Assembly (NCBI GenBank): GCA_030770535.1
Contig: JASVEC010000014.1
Span: 248,001 to 312,000, forward strand
Direction of reading: 5' to 3'
Source of the DNA: Batkoa obscura
Lineage: Eukaryota > Entomophthoromycota > Entomophthoromycetes > Entomophthorales > Batkoaceae
DNA length: 64,000 bases
Below, piece after piece: positions 1 through 12,032 of the stretch. The notes under the pieces are model-generated. The model worked only from the letters and a program-made list of their open reading frames with translations. It did no database searches and had not been told where the DNA came from. The stretch's first letter is position 1; every line of letters starts with the position of its first letter. The position numbers and the translations under genes were made by a program.

Positions 1-1891
1 TAACTCCAAGTGAATCTAGATTATTTTCAAATAAACACGACGATTCAACCGATATTAATATTATCTCTTTTATCAAAGAAATAAACTCAATTATACCGAA
101 AATACATTTTTAAATTCGAGTTTTTCAACTTATCTTTTTTTTTGAAAAAGGCCTAGATCAATCTTTTAGCTTAAATGTTGCGCTCGGTAACTATTAGCTA
201 TTTTTGGTAATTAAAATGAAATTTACATTTCCTTAGAACTAGCAAAGGTTAACTGTTAAATATTGAAAATCAAACAACACAACTTGATGTTATTAAAAGT
301 TGAGGTGTATTTAGGATAATGAATAATATTTCTGCTTTAAAACTAAGGGATAATACACAAAAACCGGGAATTCTAGGTTTATGATATAAAGCTAGTGGAT
401 AAAGAGTGTTGATTTAAAGAAGATTAAAAATGTTCAAGTCTATTGATAAAGGAAAGCACCATTTTAGACAAAGGAATTTGTGGTAATTATGGCTAAACAT
501 TCCATTTAGTTAACTTACATTAGGTTTACCTCATTTTTTAATAAAAAGATGTTGTGTGTAATATAAAACTAGGTAACATTTCTCAAAAAAAGATATCAAT
601 TGATTAAAAAGTAAAGCAGAATTTTGTTTTAAGCCTAAATACTAAAGGTCGGATATCTCTCCTTTATCTTTTTATATACTATATGATATAAACTAGTTCT
701 AATAGTATTGAGCCATATTTAACCGAAGTTATATATTTTGATTATTAATATTTTTTCAAAAACTTTTTATGAAATAAAATATTTACCTTGATTTTTAAGT
801 TTCGCCAATTTTAATATTCCTTTTTTAAATGCCTAAAACTGTTGCCATTGTTTTTAGCATTTAAAACGCATTGCTTGTACGCGTAATCAAGTTTAACAGT
901 CAAATGTATGAAACTAAATATAATGTTTAGTTAATATTGTTTTAAAAAATAAGTTTCCATTTAATATAAAAGAAAATTAGCAACAAAACTGAAATATTAA
1001 TAAAATTTAGTTTATTAACTAAGTTTGAAGTTTATAACTTTTCTTTTTACCCGAAGAACAAATATTATTAATAAAAATAAAATAAAATTAAACACTTGAT
1101 TTACCCTTTTAATAAACTAGGTAATTTAACCTATTAATTATACCTTTTTAGAGTTTTAATAAACTAAATTTTTTATCAATAGTTTACAAATCTACAATTT
1201 ACCAACAGTCAAATGTTTCAATCTTAAACCTACAGTTAATGTTTAAATAGTAATTTAGTTGAAAATTTAAAATCTTATTAGCATATACAGCATAAACTAG
1301 TGTCAACCGTCAAGTAACTGAAATCTAATAGTCTTAGTTTAAAATCAATGAAAGCGGTAACTTGGGTGAACATCTTAAAAAAGTATTATGGGTAATTACT
1401 CTCCATGCCCAGTTTAAAAATTCTTAATTTAGACATCAATTCTCTTTTGTACGTCAAAATGCTTAAATTGTTAGACGAAAATTTCAAATTCTACTGTTAT
1501 CAAAATCACACGTTTAATCAATTTTTCTAGTAGCTGGGTAAATTTTAGGTATTAGAAAATAAATGCTGAGGAGTATAAGCCAAAATGGATAATTAAAACA
1601 GGTAAATTAGGGAGAAAAAAAAATATAGAATTAGTGATATTAATATTTTTTTTATTCCTAAACCTTTTACTTCTTTTCTATTTAATACTCTTTTTTCATT
1701 TCCTTCCTTTTAACCAATACTTTACAATATCAACTATCGACACAGTTTATTTTATGTACAATATTACTATTTAAATATAGCTTAACGATCATACATTCGA
1801 ACAAATCAATATTTATACAACCCAAATATTCAATATCAATATTATATTACAACAAGAGCTCCAACAGCAACAAACAATAAGGTGTCAATCA
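1..1891. other. Intergenic, A+T-rich, no gene seen
   Basis: No open frame with recognisable protein content was found on either strand. The last ~250 bases before the HMG gene are rich in pyrimidine runs on the plus strand, as is common in fungal promoters. No copy of the fold-back repeat found elsewhere in the window was seen here. Confidence 0.6.
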
Positions 1892-3510
1892 ATGATGTCT
1901 GGTTCAGGGTATCCAATTTTGAGTCAACCCAAGTTTTATTCAGAAGATGTATCGACTGAAGAAATGAAAGCAGAAAGTGACTATTTTCAGAATATTTTAA
2001 GTAAACAAGACAATTCAATGATGCCATTAACAGAAGAAATGCTTACTAACTATAGCTTAATACAAACTACCAATATCAACCCTCCTTTGTTCAGCACGCA
2101 GTCACCCTATTTAGACATGAGTAGTTTTAATCCTAGTATGGCTAACATTGGTTTAAATAATCAAACTTTTTCCTATCCACCAAACTTTAATAATGAATTT
2201 AATACTACTAATGCTACTAATTTTAATTATTACAATCCATCAAGTGATCCTATATTAAATACCAACAGTTCATTAAATAGTTCCGATCAAAACCAATTTA
2301 TTAATCAAAACAAAAGTAAATATATAATACTCATTATCAAAATAAGATACTAATATAACAACGAAATATTCTTTAGGACATAGTGGAAATGAATTATTAA
2401 CTTCAATACAAGGTCCTTCTTTATTTTATCAAGGAACTAATTTACTACAAGAGAATAATAATAACTCAAATTTATCGTATCAACAATTTCAACAATTTCC
2501 AATGAATTTGTCCTTTCATCCAAGTTTTATCACTGTACTTCTTTTACTACTATACAAAATAATTGAATATTAAACATATTTCTTTTAGGATACATCTAGT
2601 ATAAACAACTCAGGCTATTTCCATTCGAATGATGGTATGAATTTACAATCAACTCAAAAGGCGTATAGTGGTTTTTTATTATTTTGCAATGAACGACGTC
2701 CTGAGTTATTGAATATCAATCAAGAGTTAACGGAAAGTATGCAAAACAAGCTATTAAATCAAGAATGGGCTTCAATGAGTGAAGTAAATTTTAATGTTCT
2801 ATATAAACCAAACAATTGTTACTAACATCTTCCTAATATAGATCCAAAAGATAGCTTATTTCGAACGAGCTCGTAATTACAACCAACAAAACTATAAAAG
2901 TTTATCCAGCCCTGCCAGTTATTCCCAACCAATTCAACCCTTAAAACCACCAAAGGGAAAGGATGGCCCAAAACGACCAATGAATGCCTATCTCTTATTT
3001 AATAAAGAAAATCGTCCAAAACTCTTGAAAGCAAACCCGAATGCTAGTACTCCAGAGGTGAGTCGAGCTATAGGTGATAAATGGAAGAGTCTCTCCTTAG
3101 AAGAAAAACAAGTTTACATTGATCAAGCACTCGAATTACGTACTCAATTTTTCAGTGATAACCCAGGCTATGTATTTACAAGACAAAGTAAATCATCAAT
3201 TAAAGCAAGTCTGCTGAATCCTACTGGTATGAGTCAACGAGGTAGACGGAAGCGGGATCGAAATTCAGATGCGCCAAAACATCCCATGTCGGCTTTTTTA
3301 TTTTATTTAGTTGAAAAACGATCGGAAGTCGCTGAAAAACATAGTGGTAATCCTATAGGTCCTATTTCAAGAATTATCTCTCAAAGGTGGAATAAGCTGT
3401 CGGATGAGGAAAAGAAACCGTGGGTTATGAAGGCGGAAGAGGATAAAAGACGCTATGCGACAGAGTTAAAAGCATTTCAAATTGCTACAAGTAAACCAAG
3501 GACGCCTTAA
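1892..3510 (+). CDS. Three-HMG-box DNA-binding protein
   Basis: Four exons (1892-2315, 2377-2534, 2589-2783, 2842-3510) join in frame to 481 residues. The first ~200 residues are Asn/Ser/Gln-rich and look disordered. Three HMG boxes follow. A weak one lies at about 211-275 (KAYSGFLLFCNERRPELL). A clear one lies at about 302-368 (GPKRPMNAYLLFNKENRP, then the IGDKWKSLS helix). A second clear one lies at about 400-468 (APKHPMSAFLFYLVEKR, then QRWNKLSDEEKKPW). A basic GRRKRDR stretch before box 3 could be a nuclear signal. HMG boxes bind the minor groove and bend DNA. Whether this is a sequence-specific factor or an architectural chromatin protein cannot be told from sequence. The introns are 61, 54 and 58 bp; the first and third have TACTAA-type branch sites. 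The intron 2 donor at 2535 was chosen because the nearer GT at 2524 would create a stop. Confidence 0.85.
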
Positions 3511-3934
3511 GTTTCTTCTTCCTTTGTTTTTTATAGTTGTTATTTGTAACTTGACTGGTGCTCTTATCTCTTTTTTAAAAAAACATAAATATTGCTGGTG
3601 AATAAATCATTATTAATTTAAAAATAAAAAAACAATGTATTTTTTAGAAGTTTTTTAAATTTTGCTTTGTTTACTATGTCATTGGTTTTGTTACAAATGT
3701 CTAAATCTCAATTTTAAAAATTTATGGCTCATAATAATTTCTAATCATCATTTTAGTTTAACCTAATTTAAAATCTGCAACAATCCAAAAGAAATGGACA
3801 TTTTCTAAATTGAGCCAATCATTAATTGCAAAAATTAACAATTTGTACGTCATCTTAGAGAAAACTTAAGTTTAAGCACAATTCACTTGTACTTATATTT
3901 TTATAAAGTTGAAATTTTTAAATCAAGAATCAAG
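3511..3934. other. Intergenic between HMG gene and RPN3
   Basis: A+T-rich spacer between two genes on the same strand. It should hold the 3' end of the HMG transcript and the RPN3 promoter. No distinct motif was recognised. Confidence 0.5.
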
Positions 3935-5888
3935 ATGACTGCCGATATAATTTCAGATACCCCTATTGAAGTTGAATCCAAACCAGAAGTAAAAGAAAAA
4001 AATTTATTGGATGGTAAAATTTACTCTTTTAATCCCATATTTGATTTTTTATTAATGTAATTTCTATTCTTTCTACAGATATCAAATCAGCTCTTCAATT
4101 ATTAGAAAAAGGAGTCAACAGTGTAGAAACCCGTTTTATTTCACGAGCATTAAGGGGAATACCAACTATCAGAAAAGAATTGAATAAAGAGTTGCTTGCT
4201 AATTCTATTGTAAAATTTTTCCCAGAAGGTAACTATTAATATAATTCCAAAAAAAAGTAGTATTAATTCTTCATTAGATAACTTACGTGGAACTACATTA
4301 TTAAACTTACTCGATAGTAAACGTGAAGGAAATGGTGGGGAAAATACTCACTCTACTATTCTTCCAGAAGCTGAGTTATATTTAAGTTTATTAGTACAAT
4401 TGTTTTTATTAGATAATCAACAGATTGAAAAAGTAAATTCTTATAAATCTCAATTATAATATATCTAATTAATACTTTTTTAAATAAAGTGTACTTATCT
4501 TTCAGATGAATTGGTGAAACACATCCAAGTATTAAATCGTCGTAGCTGTGATAAATTAGCTGCCAAAATTTATTTTTATTTTGCTCAGGTTTATGAAAAG
4601 CAAGGCAAACTAGAAAGTATTCGATCGTAAGTTTATTTTATTCTATTTTATTTAAACAATAAAACTAATATTATTTTACCTCCAGAGTATTATTGGCTGC
4701 CCAACGTTCATCCTCTTTACGCTTAGATGATGAATCTCAAGCAACCATTATTAATATTTTAATACGTAGTTATTTTTTTAGTAATTTATATGATCAAGCG
4801 GATAAATTAATCAGCAAAACTACTTTTCCAGAAGATGTAAGTAACAATCAATATATCCGTTATATGTATTATGTTGGTCGTATTAAAGCATTGCAATTGG
4901 ATTATACTTCGGCTTATCAACATTTATTACAAGCAGTACGTAAAGCACCTCATAATGCACCAGCAGCTGGCTTTTTACAAACAGCTTATAAACTGTATTT
5001 GATTATTCAATTATTAATGGGTGAATTACCAGATCGAGAAATGTTTCAAATTCCATATTTGAAAAAGAGTTTGTTACCTTATCTTGAAATTACACAAGCA
5101 GTTCGAATTGGTGATTTGACTAAATTTCAAGAGGCCTTAACTAAATACTCTAATATCTATCAAAAAGATAAAAATTATAATTTAATATTAAGATTAAGAC
5201 ACAATGTTATTAAAACTGGTATTCGAATGATTTCTTTAAGTTATTCGAAAATTTCCTTAAGAGATATTTGCTTTAAATTACAATTGGATTCCGAACAAGA
5301 TGCTGAATATATTGTAGCTAAGGTAAAATAATAGCTCAAACTGTTTTAGTATTATATATTAATAATTGTATTGCTATTTTCAGTCTATTAGAGATGGTGT
5401 TATTGATGCAGTTATTAACCACGAAGAAGGTTATGTTGAATCAAAGGTAAACTCAAAATGATAGTTATATTGCAGATATTAATATTAATAATATTTTTAA
5501 ATAGGAAAATGTAGATGTTTATTCTAGCAGTGAACCAATGAATGCCTTCCATCAACGTATTTCTTTCTGTTTAAATTTACATAATGAATCTGTTAAGGTA
5601 AGTAAATTAATATTAACTTGTATTATATATTATATATTATATATTATATATTATATATTATATATTATATAATATAATAATAATAAGATAATACCTTAAT
5701 ACCTTAATAATGATGTCAAACTAATGCTTTTATTTATTTTACAATTAATATAGGCAATGAGATTCCCAGATAATTTTTATAATCCAGAAATTGATTCATT
5801 TGAAAATCTTTATGATCGTGATAGGGATTATTTTAAAGATATTGTAGATGATGATTTAGGTGATGAAGATAGTAATATGGAATTTTAA
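3935..5888 (+). CDS. RPN3: 26S proteasome lid subunit Rpn3 (PSMD3)
   Basis: Eight exons (3935-4013, 4079-4228, 4278-4432, 4490-4626, 4686-5322, 5384-5446, 5505-5597, 5754-5888) give 482 residues, close to the usual family length. Rpn3 is a PCI-domain scaffold subunit of the 19S regulatory particle lid. Diagnostic stretches include [66 protein letters not shown] and [14 protein letters not shown]. The helical repeats and PCI/winged-helix region lie at roughly 150-430. The tail is acidic and ends in [13 protein letters not shown], as in orthologues. The exon 4 acceptor at 4488-4489 is preferred over a closer-looking TCAG at 4504-4505 because only the former keeps frame and restores the conserved YLSDEL segment. 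Intron 7 (5598-5753) is long because it holds a heptanucleotide repeat. Confidence 0.96.
5621..5670. repeat. Heptanucleotide tandem repeat in RPN3 intron 7
   Basis: About seven direct copies of TATTATA lie inside the 156 bp intron 7 of RPN3, upstream of the branch site region. The other introns of the gene are about 49-65 bp, so the repeat explains much of the extra length. Confidence 0.9.
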
Positions 5889-6112
5889 AAAATAAATAAA
5901 TATTGATTTTTTTATTATGCTTTTTATACTATATTATCTTATGAATATTTTTACTAATGAAAAAGAATTAAATGCAATGTCTTATTTTGTTTAAATTTAC
6001 TAATGATTTTTCCGCTTATAATACAGTGCTTGAAAAAAAGAAAAATGACAAAACTAAAAAGACACTTCCAAACGTTGATTTGAATTGAAAAAGATAAGTT
6101 TTTTTTTTAAAA

Positions 6113-7000
6113 ATGATAAAAATTGGCGCTAAACTACAATTATTTGCGAAATCCTTACCACTAAGTTTAAAATTTAAACTTAATTATTCAACAGCAGGCA
6201 CTACAACTACTATTGTTAAACCCACTAATATTACTGCCAATGGTAAGTTACAGGTATTAAAACATAGAATATGATATACTAACAATCTTTTTACTCAGTT
6301 GAAAAATTTTCATTACTTGATTGGCGTGTGGGCGAAATCATTGAAGTCAAAGAACATCCAGAAGCAACTCAATTATATATAGAAAAAGTGAATATAGGCT
6401 TATCCGAACCAATAACATTAATATCTGGATTAAAAGGGTATTACAAAATGGAAGAGTTATTGGTAGCTAAATAATAGAGTATTTAATCAAGTATATTAAT
6501 TTATTATTGTTATTAATAGAATCGTAAAGTAATTGTTTTCTGTAATTTAAAACCAGCAAAGTAAGTTCTTTATTTTATATTTATATTTATATTTATTTAT
6601 TTTTAATATTAAATAATAAAGAATGCGAGGTATCTTATCTAGTGGTATGCTATTAGCTATAGTACAAAAAAAAGAAGATGGATTTTTAGTAGAGTTAATT
6701 CAACCTAATGAAAACGTAGAAGTTGGAACTAAAGTTACATTACAAGAAGAAGCTTTAGATAAGGGTAAATAATATTATCATAATTTAATTTATTTTTATA
6801 TAATTATAGATGAATCTATTGAAAATGAATTACTGCCTTTAATTAATAACAAAAAATGGAATAAAATACAAAATAGATTTGAAATGAAAAATGGTAATAT
6901 TATTTACAAATCAGAAATAAATAATGAAAAGGAATATCAATTGTTTACAAAGAATTATTCATTAATGGGAAATACATTAAAATCGGGAGTTATTGGTTAA
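6113..7000 (+). CDS. EMAPII-type tRNA-binding domain protein, putative mitochondrial
   Basis: Five exons (6113-6242, 6299-6462, 6520-6560, 6622-6764, 6810-7000) give 222 residues. Residues about 44-150 form a tRNA-binding OB fold like that of Arc1, AIMP1/EMAPII and some Tyr- and Met-tRNA synthetases: LDWRVGEIIEVKEHPEA, LYIEKVNIG, ISGLKGYY, NRKVIVFCNLKPAKMRG and LSSGMLLA. There is no synthetase or GST domain. The first ~40 residues are rich in K, S and T with no acidic residue, which looks like a mitochondrial presequence. The yeast Arc1 cofactor carries an N-terminal GST-like domain that is absent here, so this is a stand-alone tRNA-binding module. Targeting is inferred only from composition. 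Introns are 49-61 bp. Confidence 0.88.
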
Positions 7001-7160
7001 ATCATATAACACATTTAACATAGAAATAAAACAAATTAAATAAATAAATTACTTTATTTTTTAAATCATTTTAGAATTTTAATCTTTTTTTTAAGCATTA
7101 TTAAAATTAAGTTGACTCAGCTTAAAGTTCATTGTTTTTATTGATTTAAACTTTCAAAAA

Positions 7161-8422
7161 ATGAGTTTAGCAACAGCAACGTTTAATGAAATCTTAGATG
7201 ATTTATCATGGTAATAATTGTCTCCTTTTTATATATCAATATAATAATCTAATTTTATAGTCGTTTTATTATTAATATACCAGCTGAAGAAAGTTTAACA
7301 GTTGAACGTTTAGGATTTCAAATTGAAGAAGCCCATTGGTTTTATGAAGATTTTATAAGAGAATTAAATCCCAGTTTACCCAATTTCACTTTAAAAAACT
7401 TTTCTAATAAATTATTTACTCATTGTCCACTATTAAAGAAATGGTCTTCAGGACATGATCAACATTATGGCAATTTTTTAGACTATAAATTAACGGTACC
7501 AGTGTGTGGTGCTATTGTCTTAAATAGGGAATTGAATGAGGTAAATAGAAGAGAAGAAAGTGAAATGATAGTATAATTGATGTTAATTTTTTTAATAGTG
7601 TGTTTGTGTTAAAGGGTATAGTAATCGTTCTACTTGGGGTTTTCCTAGGGGTAAAATTGATAGCAATGAAGAAGATTATGTTTGTGCAATAAGAGAAGTA
7701 AGTCTCAAGTTTAAAAATAGATTGTCTTTAACTAAATTAAATTAAATTTAACAGCTTAAAGAAGAAATAGGCTTTGATTTAACACCATACATTCAACCTG
7801 AACAATATATTCAAATTTATGTAAGAAAACAACGAATAAAATTATTCATTATACCGTGTATACCAAAACATTTGGAATTTAAACCAAAAACTAGAAAGGA
7901 AATAAGTGTAAGTTAAAGATCAGTTTTAGGTTTAATGAAATTAGATTAAAATGAAACTTATTTTAGCGAATTCAATGGTTTCCTTTATCTTATTTCCCTA
8001 ATTTTACTACCAAAAATGTACCTCAAGATGCTCCAATTCAATCAGAACTTAAATTAGAAGGCCATGGGAGGTTTTATTTAATTAATCCATTTATGAAGTA
8101 AGTTAAATATTATTTGTAATGATTTTGTTAATAGAATTAACTATCTTATTGTAGTCAACTTGCTAAATGGATTGAAAAATACAAACATACACCTCAATAT
8201 AAATTAGATATTCAACGATCTTATACAGTTAAATTAAATTTAGAAGAAGAGGAAGGAGTTAAGAAAGCTTCAAATTTAAAAAATTACAAAGGGGAAGAAA
8301 AAAGATTTGATAATCAAATATTAACTACTTTGGAAGCTAACTATAAGGTGGCGGAAATGAACGATTTTCAATTTGATACCAAATTAATTATGGCTAATTT
8401 AGATTCTATATTGTTTTCTTGA
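7161..8422 (+). CDS. DCP2: mRNA-decapping enzyme subunit Dcp2
   Basis: Six exons (7161-7210, 7261-7540, 7599-7697, 7755-7907, 7967-8097, 8155-8422) give 326 residues. The N-terminal regulatory domain (1-95) has the typical opening FNEILDDLSCRFIINIP and the PCGAIVLN-like VPVCGAIVLN at its end. The Nudix box starts at about residue 124 (GFPRGKIDSNEEDY) and continues across an intron into REL-KEEIGFD; the metal-binding Glu pair is near 146-147. Box B follows (FYLINPFMNQLAKWIEKY). Dcp2 removes the m7G cap in cytoplasmic mRNA decay. The protein is much shorter than yeast Dcp2 because the long disordered C-terminal tail with Edc3- and Pat1-binding motifs is nearly absent. Converges with STI1, leaving 193 bp between stop codons. 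Confidence 0.95.
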
Positions 8423-8615
8423 TAGTTTTCTTTATTAAATGATTTATTATTATTTATAGCCCGACTTTTTTATATTATCATACTTTTGCAATTAAAAAGC
8501 AATTATAAAATAATTAAGGAAATGCAATTGATTTTTTATTTATTTATTTTTTATTTTGATTAGTGAAAGTTAAACTACATTTTTATGTAATTTAAGAAAA
8601 GTTAGATCCCTTTCT

Positions 8616-10812
8616 TTAACCCATTCTGATAATACCAAAACTAATTAATTTACGAATATTAGCAGCAACAGTAGGATTCTTCATATGTCTAAAATAAATT
8701 CATAAATATATTATTCGATAAATGGTAATAAAAACTTACTCTTGAATAGCAGCTGGATTAGATTGCATTTGTTGTAAAATTTGTTGCATTACGGGATCTT
8801 GCATAATACGTTGAACTTCTGGATCTTCAGCTGCTCTTTTCAATGCTTCTTGACGTTCTTCTTCAGTAGCCGGGCCAGATGGTAATGAAGTTAAGGCTTG
8901 ATTGGCTTTATAAATTTGTTGTTCAATTTCATTAGTATGTTTTCCATCAACATCATGTTGTTTAGCTTCCTCGCAAATTTCAATACATTTGCTATAGTCT
9001 TTCTTTAAAAACTCAATCGTGGCTTTACGTATGTAGGCCTTAACTATAGTTTATGTTAATATTATATTCCCAGTACTAAATTAAAAAAATTACCAAAAGT
9101 TGGATCTAATGCGATACAAGTATCACAATCTTTGATAGCTTCATGGAAAGCCATTAATTTAGTATAACAAGCTGCACGATTAGAATAACATCTTGGATCT
9201 TTTTCATCTCTCTTAATAGCTTCAGTGTAATGTTTAACAGCTTCTACAAAGTTGCTCTTTTTGAAGTATTCATTTCCTTTTTCTCTTGCTTGATTAGCTA
9301 ATTCTGGGTTATAGTAAGCTTCCTTTTCTCTAAGTACCTTGGCCTTTTCAGCCTAAAAATAAATCTGTTAGTTCAATCTGCTCATTAAGATATTAATTCT
9401 AATTACTTCTTTAAGTTTGGTAAGAATATCAGCAGTACGATGCTCAGTAAGTGATTTATTGAAATATTTGATGGCGTTATCTAAATCGTTCTTTTTTAGA
9501 TAAGCATTACCGATACGACCGAAAACCCTAACAAATGTTAAATAAACAATGTTAAAATTTAGCTTATCAACTTACTTTGCAATCAATTTAAAGTCAGCAC
9601 GATGCTCACGTCCGGTTTCAACTGCTTCTTCACATACTTTGATACATTCATCATATTCTCCCATTTCAAATAAAACAGCTATAAAATGTTATTCACTTAT
9701 TTCATGTTTCTATAATAAGCTTACCAGTTTTATTAGTAAGGATAGTAATATTAGTATTATCAAGTTCAAAAGCGTTGTTAAAATGGGTTAAAGCTTGAGC
9801 AAAATCGCGTTTTTTATAAGCTTGGGATCCAAGATCTTTTTCTTTAAGGGCTTCATTCTTTTTGATATCTTCTTCAGTTAATTCTTTAACTTCTTCAACG
9901 ACTGGTTCTGGCTCTGGTTGCTTTTTTGGCTCTTCTTTTGGAGCAGATGGTCTTGGTGCTTCACCTGCTTGGCCAGCTGCTGATGGTGGCATGAATGGGT
10001 TATTAGCGCCTCCACCAGCCATCATAGCATCCATACCCATCAAGCAAAACATGGTATTCATAATACGAGTATCATCCATATATCTGATAAGTTATAAATT
10101 AATATCAAATTATTTAAATATATTATAAAGTAGTTATTATAATAAGTAAACTTACTGGGATAAAGATTTAGGATCTTGTTGGATAGCAGAAATCTTATTT
10201 TTATAATCTTGGTCATTTAAAAAGTGGGAAATTTTTGGATTGGCTTGAATTTTTCCAATTACATCTCCTTGGAAGATGTTGGCTAAACCATTGAGGCCTA
10301 ATTTTAAATGTTAGTTTTTATTTTACAAATAATATCACTTTATTTTACCTTTAGCTGAAGCAGCTTCTTCAACTTGACGTAACCCGGCCTCAAGTGTTTT
10401 GTTTCCAGGCTCAACCTTTAACCCTTCTTCATAAGTTCTAATTGAGTTATCAAAGTCACCTATTCCATGGTAGGCAGCCGCTTTACGACTATAACCCTGA
10501 AATAATTAATATTCCTACTACATTATTCCTTCAAAAAATGCTTACCTTAGCCCAATCAGGCTTTAACTCAACAGCTTTAGTACCATCTTCTAAAGCAGCT
10601 TGATAGTTCTTTAAAGAAGAATAAGAAGCTGAACGGTTAGAATAGAGTACATGATTATTTGGATCTTTTTCAATAGCTTGTGTAAAATATTTAATTGCTG
10701 TTTCATGATCTCCAGCTACAAATGCTTTGTTTCCTAATGCTTTTAGTTCTTCAGCCTATTGAATTTCTTTCATTAGTTATGTTTGACGTTTATTAGAGCG
10801 ACTCATTACCAT
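8616..10812 (-). CDS. STI1: Hsp70-Hsp90 co-chaperone Sti1/Hop
   Basis: Ten exons on the minus strand sum to 573 residues: 10810-10812, 10546-10755, 10349-10496, 10156-10297, 9725-10083, 9576-9678, 9407-9527, 9094-9352, 8740-9043, 8616-8688. The order is TPR1 (~2-105), DP1 (~120-185), a Pro/Glu linker, TPR2A (~245-370), TPR2B (~375-500) and DP2 (~510-573). Visible signatures are [64 protein letters not shown] and [13 protein letters not shown]. The C-terminus [14 protein letters not shown] matches the family's IQKLIxAGIIR ending. Sti1 bridges Hsp70 and Hsp90 through EEVD binding. The first exon carries only the ATG, followed at once by a 54 bp intron. No earlier in-frame start fits, because GCT directly follows the acceptor and the family's second residue is near here. 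Confidence 0.95.
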
Positions 10813-12032
10813 TCTTGTTATTTAAAATCGTCAAATTTATTTTTTTTGCTTACTCTTCCTCAACTTTTATACATTTTGATAAAATTACTTTGGCCAATTA
10901 AATTCGTTATCAAATTGGGCAATTTAGATAGCTACCAAAGTAACAGTAATAACCTAATGAATTTAAATTGTATCGTGTAATAAGCTACAACATAAATTTA
11001 ATAAATATTTATTTAGAGTTTTACAAAAAAAATATAAGGATGATAGTAATTTAATATTATTTGTTAATATTCAGGATATGAAAGTACATGATACTTAACC
11101 TGCTAAAGTTTTCTTAGATTATTGCCCATTTGTTTTTTTGGAGTTTGACATCAATGGTTTAGAAGCATCTAGAAATAAAATTATTTTTTCGAATTTGTGT
11201 CTTGATTTAAATTTTATTTATAATAAAAACTATTTTTATAGAACTTATACCTTATAATTTTCAAATCTAAAATATATTATTTAAAAATACAACATTAAAT
11301 TATGAAAACCTATTTCCTTATTTTAACGATAGTAAATTTACAAACCTCATTAATAATTTCAATACTTCGTGTTTTTTCAGTTTTTTAAATTACGAGATAT
11401 TGCATAATCAAAGAAAATATTTCAAAGTTTTCAAAGCAAAAATAGCTAAAAATTTGATTACCGTTTTGTAATATGGAAATATTATACAAATAGTACAATG
11501 AAATCTTTTTGAAGTTTAGAAATATCAATCTTCATAAATGAAAATACTAAAAGAAAATATAAACCTGTTAATGTTGTCTTGCAAGTTTTTTAAAGGTTCA
11601 GTCCCTTTTAGGCAAAGGCTTTAATTAAAAATATCAATAAAGATACTTAAACTATTGATACAAAGGTTTATAAAATTGATGGTGTTTATAAGGCTTTTAG
11701 TAAAAACAGTAGTTTTTCATACGATATATTACTATCTTCCACTAGTTAACGTGTGTTAAAATAGATTTTAATTAATTCTGTTAGTTTAATTATTATAATG
11801 ATAAACGTTGGTTATTAAACTTCCAGCCTTAACAAAGCCAATTAAAACTTACTTAACTAATTTACTATTTAAATAACCAACAAAGCATCTAACGATGACG
11901 TCGACTTGTCCCAACATTTGAGGCAATAATTGATTAATAAATGATGATTGGTTATAAAAGGCAACTGTAAAAAGAGCATTAAAATAAAAATAAAATGAAA
12001 TTGAACCATTAATACAATTTATTTAATTGACA
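10813..12032. other. Divergent intergenic region between STI1 and the PMT-like gene
   Basis: About 1.2 kb between two divergently read genes, so it should hold both promoters. No heat-shock-element array (repeated GAAnnTTC) was obvious. A TGACGTCGAC sequence near 11897 resembles half of a CRE/ATF site. Otherwise nothing is recognised. Confidence 0.5.

Noticed and set aside
4504-4505. TCAG as the RPN3 exon 4 acceptor
   Set aside because: It puts the following conserved segment out of frame; the AG at 4488-4489 keeps frame and restores the conserved [10 protein letters not shown].
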